Assembly: GCF_021390335.1 (NCBI RefSeq)
Contig: NZ_JAJUXK010000004.1
Coordinates: forward strand, 372,001-436,000
DNA from: Dyadobacter sp. CY343
GTDB lineage: Bacteria > Bacteroidota > Bacteroidia > Cytophagales > Spirosomataceae
DNA length: 64,000 nt
Reading direction: 5' to 3'
Within the stretch, counting starts at the first letter, position 1, and every line of letters starts with the position of its first letter. Made by a program: the position numbers and the translations under genes. Below are positions 62,384 to 64,000 of the stretch, piece after piece. Below the pieces are notes generated by a model that had not been told where the DNA came from, did not search any database, and worked only from the letters and a program-made list of their open reading frames with translations.

Positions 62384-64000
62384 ATGAGGAAGTATCTATT
62401 ATCCTTACTGGGCTGCATGGTGCTCTTAAGCACGCAATTGTATGCCCAGGATCGCGCCGTGACCGGTAAGGTCACCGCTGAAGACGGCTCAGTGCTGCCG
62501 GGTGTTAACATTTCTTTGAAAGGTACTACTCGTGGTACTACATCTGACACTCAGGGCGAGTATTCGATCTCAGCGGCGTCAGGCTCTACTTTAGTGTTTA
62601 GCTTTATCGGCTTCCAGTCTCAGGAAATCGAAATAGGTAACCAAACTACGATCAACGTTTCTCTTAAAAACGACGTAAGCCAGTTACAGGAAGTGGTGGT
62701 AACCGCCCTTGGCCAGGAGAGAAAGAGAAATGAGCTCGTATATGCTGCTCAGCAAGTAAATGCAGAGCAAATCACGCAGGCACGTAACCCGAGTGTAATG
62801 AATGCACTTGCAGGTAAGGTGGCTGGTTTGGACATTAAGACCAACAACAACATGGGTGGATCTACAAGCGCGGTTATCCGTGGTTTCAAATCCATCACAG
62901 GTAACAACCAGGCACTGTGGGTTATTGATGGTGTGCCGGTTTCAAATGCAAATACCAATACCTCGGATCAGCAAACTGGTCGTGCGGGAACTGACTACGG
63001 TAATGCTGCTGCGGATATTAACCCAGACAACATTGCTTCGGTGAACGTTTTGAAAGGTGCTGCCGCTACTGCATTGTACGGTTCACGTGCGTCAAACGGT
63101 GTGATTTTGATCACGACCAAGCAAGGCCGCAAAAACAGCTTCGACGTAACAGTAAACAGTGGTGTTACCTGGGGTAAGATCGACAAATCGACTTTTGTAA
63201 AATACCAGAAAGAATACGGTGCAGGTTACGATGGTGACCGTGCAAAAACCCGTTTCTATCGTGGAAACCTGGGATCCGGTGAAGGCAATATTACGCTTTT
63301 CGATGCGGATGCTTCTTTCGGTCCTAAATTCGATCCTTCTGTGATGGTTTATCAGTGGGATGCATTGGATCCAAGCTCTCCTAACTATCAAAAAATGACT
63401 CCTTGGGTTGCAGCTGCAAACGGACCTGATGCATTTTATGAAACGGGCGTTAACTCTAACCAGAGTGTAAGCATCACCGGTGGAGGTGAAAACACAACTT
63501 TCAAAGTTGGTTATACAAGAAATGATGAAAAAGGCGTGCTTCCAAACAGTAAACTGGGCAAAAACCTTTTCAACTTCTCAGCTTCTTTTGATTTGTCTAA
63601 GAAACTGACTGTTCAGGCTAACGCTAACTACTCGCAAATTAAAGGTCTTGGTCGCTACGGAACTGGTTATGATGGTAAAAACCCTAACCAACAGTTCAGA
63701 CAGTGGTTCCAAACTAACGTGGATCTGTTGGAACAAAAAGATGCTTATTTCAGAAACGAACAAAACGTAACCTGGAACTGGGCAAGCCCGACAAGACGTT
63801 TCGAGAACAATGGACCTATCTACTCTGAGAACCCATATTACTCTCGCTACCAAAACTACTCGAACGACACACGTGATAACTTCTTCGGTTATGCACAGGC
63901 GATCTACAAACTTGCTCCGTGGGTGGATGTAACAGGTCGTTTCGCTTACAATGGAACGCAGGATTTTCAGGAAGAAAGAATTGCATTCAACAGTTCTAGT
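62384..64000 (+). CDS. SusC/RagA TonB-linked outer-membrane transporter (partial, 5' part)
   Basis: The frame is open from ATG 62384 to the window end (539 codons); the gene continues beyond. It has a signal peptide (LLSLLGCMVLLSTQLYAQ), a carboxypeptidase-regulatory domain (VTGKVTAEDGSVLPGVNISL, to about residue 100), the SusC TonB-linked motif LQEVVVTALGQERKRNELVY and the plug (VMNALAGKVAGLDI, ALWVIDGVPVSN, SRASNGVILITTKQG). It differs from the first SusC by lacking an STN domain, so it is probably not FecR-controlled. A SusD partner likely lies to the right. Confidence 0.95.
   Translation, partial: MRKYLLSLLGCMVLLSTQLYAQDRAVTGKVTAEDGSVLPGVNISLKGTTRGTTSDTQGEYSISAASGSTLVFSFIGFQSQEIEIGNQTTINVSLKNDVSQLQEVVVTALGQERKRNELVYAAQQVNAEQITQARNPSVMNALAGKVAGLDIKTNNNMGGSTSAVIRGFKSITGNNQALWVIDGVPVSNANTNTSDQQTGRAGTDYGNAAADINPDNIASVNVLKGAAATALYGSRASNGVILITTKQGRKNSFDVTVNSGVTWGKIDKSTFVKYQKEYGAGYDGDRAKTRFYRGNLGSGEGNITLFDADASFGPKFDPSVMVYQWDALDPSSPNYQKMTPWVAAANGPDAFYETGVNSNQSVSITGGGENTTFKVGYTRNDEKGVLPNSKLGKNLFNFSASFDLSKKLTVQANANYSQIKGLGRYGTGYDGKNPNQQFRQWFQTNVDLLEQKDAYFRNEQNVTWNWASPTRRFENNGPIYSENPYYSRYQNYSNDTRDNFFGYAQAIYKLAPWVDVTGRFAYNGTQDFQEERIAFNSSS

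Noticed and set aside
1..64000. CRISPR arrays, tRNA or rRNA genes
   Set aside because: I saw no regularly spaced direct repeats, no tRNA cloverleaf with CCA or TTCGA arms, and no rRNA sequence.

Overview
The window is a continuous piece of a Bacteroidota chromosome, most likely from the Cytophagales (Spirosomataceae; a Dyadobacter-like organism is my best guess). The reasons are two SusC/RagA porins and a SusD lipoprotein, an ECF sigma/FecR pair, DUF5686, DUF4920 and DUF5618 proteins, a gliding-motility (CHU_C/type IX secretion) sorting domain, and promoter elements of the Bacteroidota type (TTG, about 19-22 nt, TAnnTTTG). Gene order mixes housekeeping and envelope genes, with no phage, integrase, IS element, rRNA, tRNA or CRISPR array that I can see.

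Layout. 1-9.3 kb: end of a YdeP/FdhF-type molybdopterin oxidoreductase, a glycerophosphodiesterase, metX under a SAM-I riboswitch, trehalase, a PhzF-like isomerase, a DMT exporter, an OmpA/LamG protein, a 575-bp gene-free gap that may hide an RNA gene, pth and pyrR. 9.3-17.1 kb: an unrecognised secreted protein, argS, a Cys-type glutathione peroxidase, a DUF5618 protein, menA, a tandem SGNH esterase and a DUF4920 protein. 17.2-25 kb: a 1151-residue type IX cargo, an orphan ABC ATPase with degenerate Q- and H-loops, a class A beta-lactamase, a CBS/CorC-HlyC membrane protein with a small partner, and class II fbaA. 25-31.5 kb: a divergent HxlR/nitroreductase/FrnE redox cassette with a visible candidate operator, a DUF5686 protein and an M1 peptidase. 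31.8-44.3 kb: a DUF1328 peptide, guaA, a TonB-dependent receptor, pgk, a FAN1-like VRR-NUC nuclease, an EEP-family hydrolase, an M16 peptidase pair (one catalytic, one not) and a secreted sugar isomerase/epimerase enclosed by palindromic repeats.

44.5-51.9 kb (minus strand) is a four-gene regulated uptake locus: ECF sigma, FecR anti-sigma, SusC with an N-terminal STN signalling domain, and SusD. This is the standard arrangement for trans-envelope control of glycan or oligomer import. 52-58 kb: a 2OG-Fe(II) oxygenase with a ChrA transporter, a UPF0175/DUF3368 toxin-antitoxin pair, and a NagZ-like GH3 fused to a serine beta-lactamase-fold domain. 58-64 kb: a DciA-like DUF721 protein, a YoeB-type toxin-antitoxin pair, LD-carboxypeptidase, an SDR, an M20 amidohydrolase and the first half of a second SusC gene with a clear promoter.

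I found no clearly new multi-gene defence or biosynthetic system. The least explained items are the 7.6-8.16 kb gap between convergent genes, the two palindromic structures around the isomerase gene (43.2-43.4 and 44.3-44.5 kb), the structured FecR-SusC spacer, and the orphan secreted protein at 9.3-10.9 kb.
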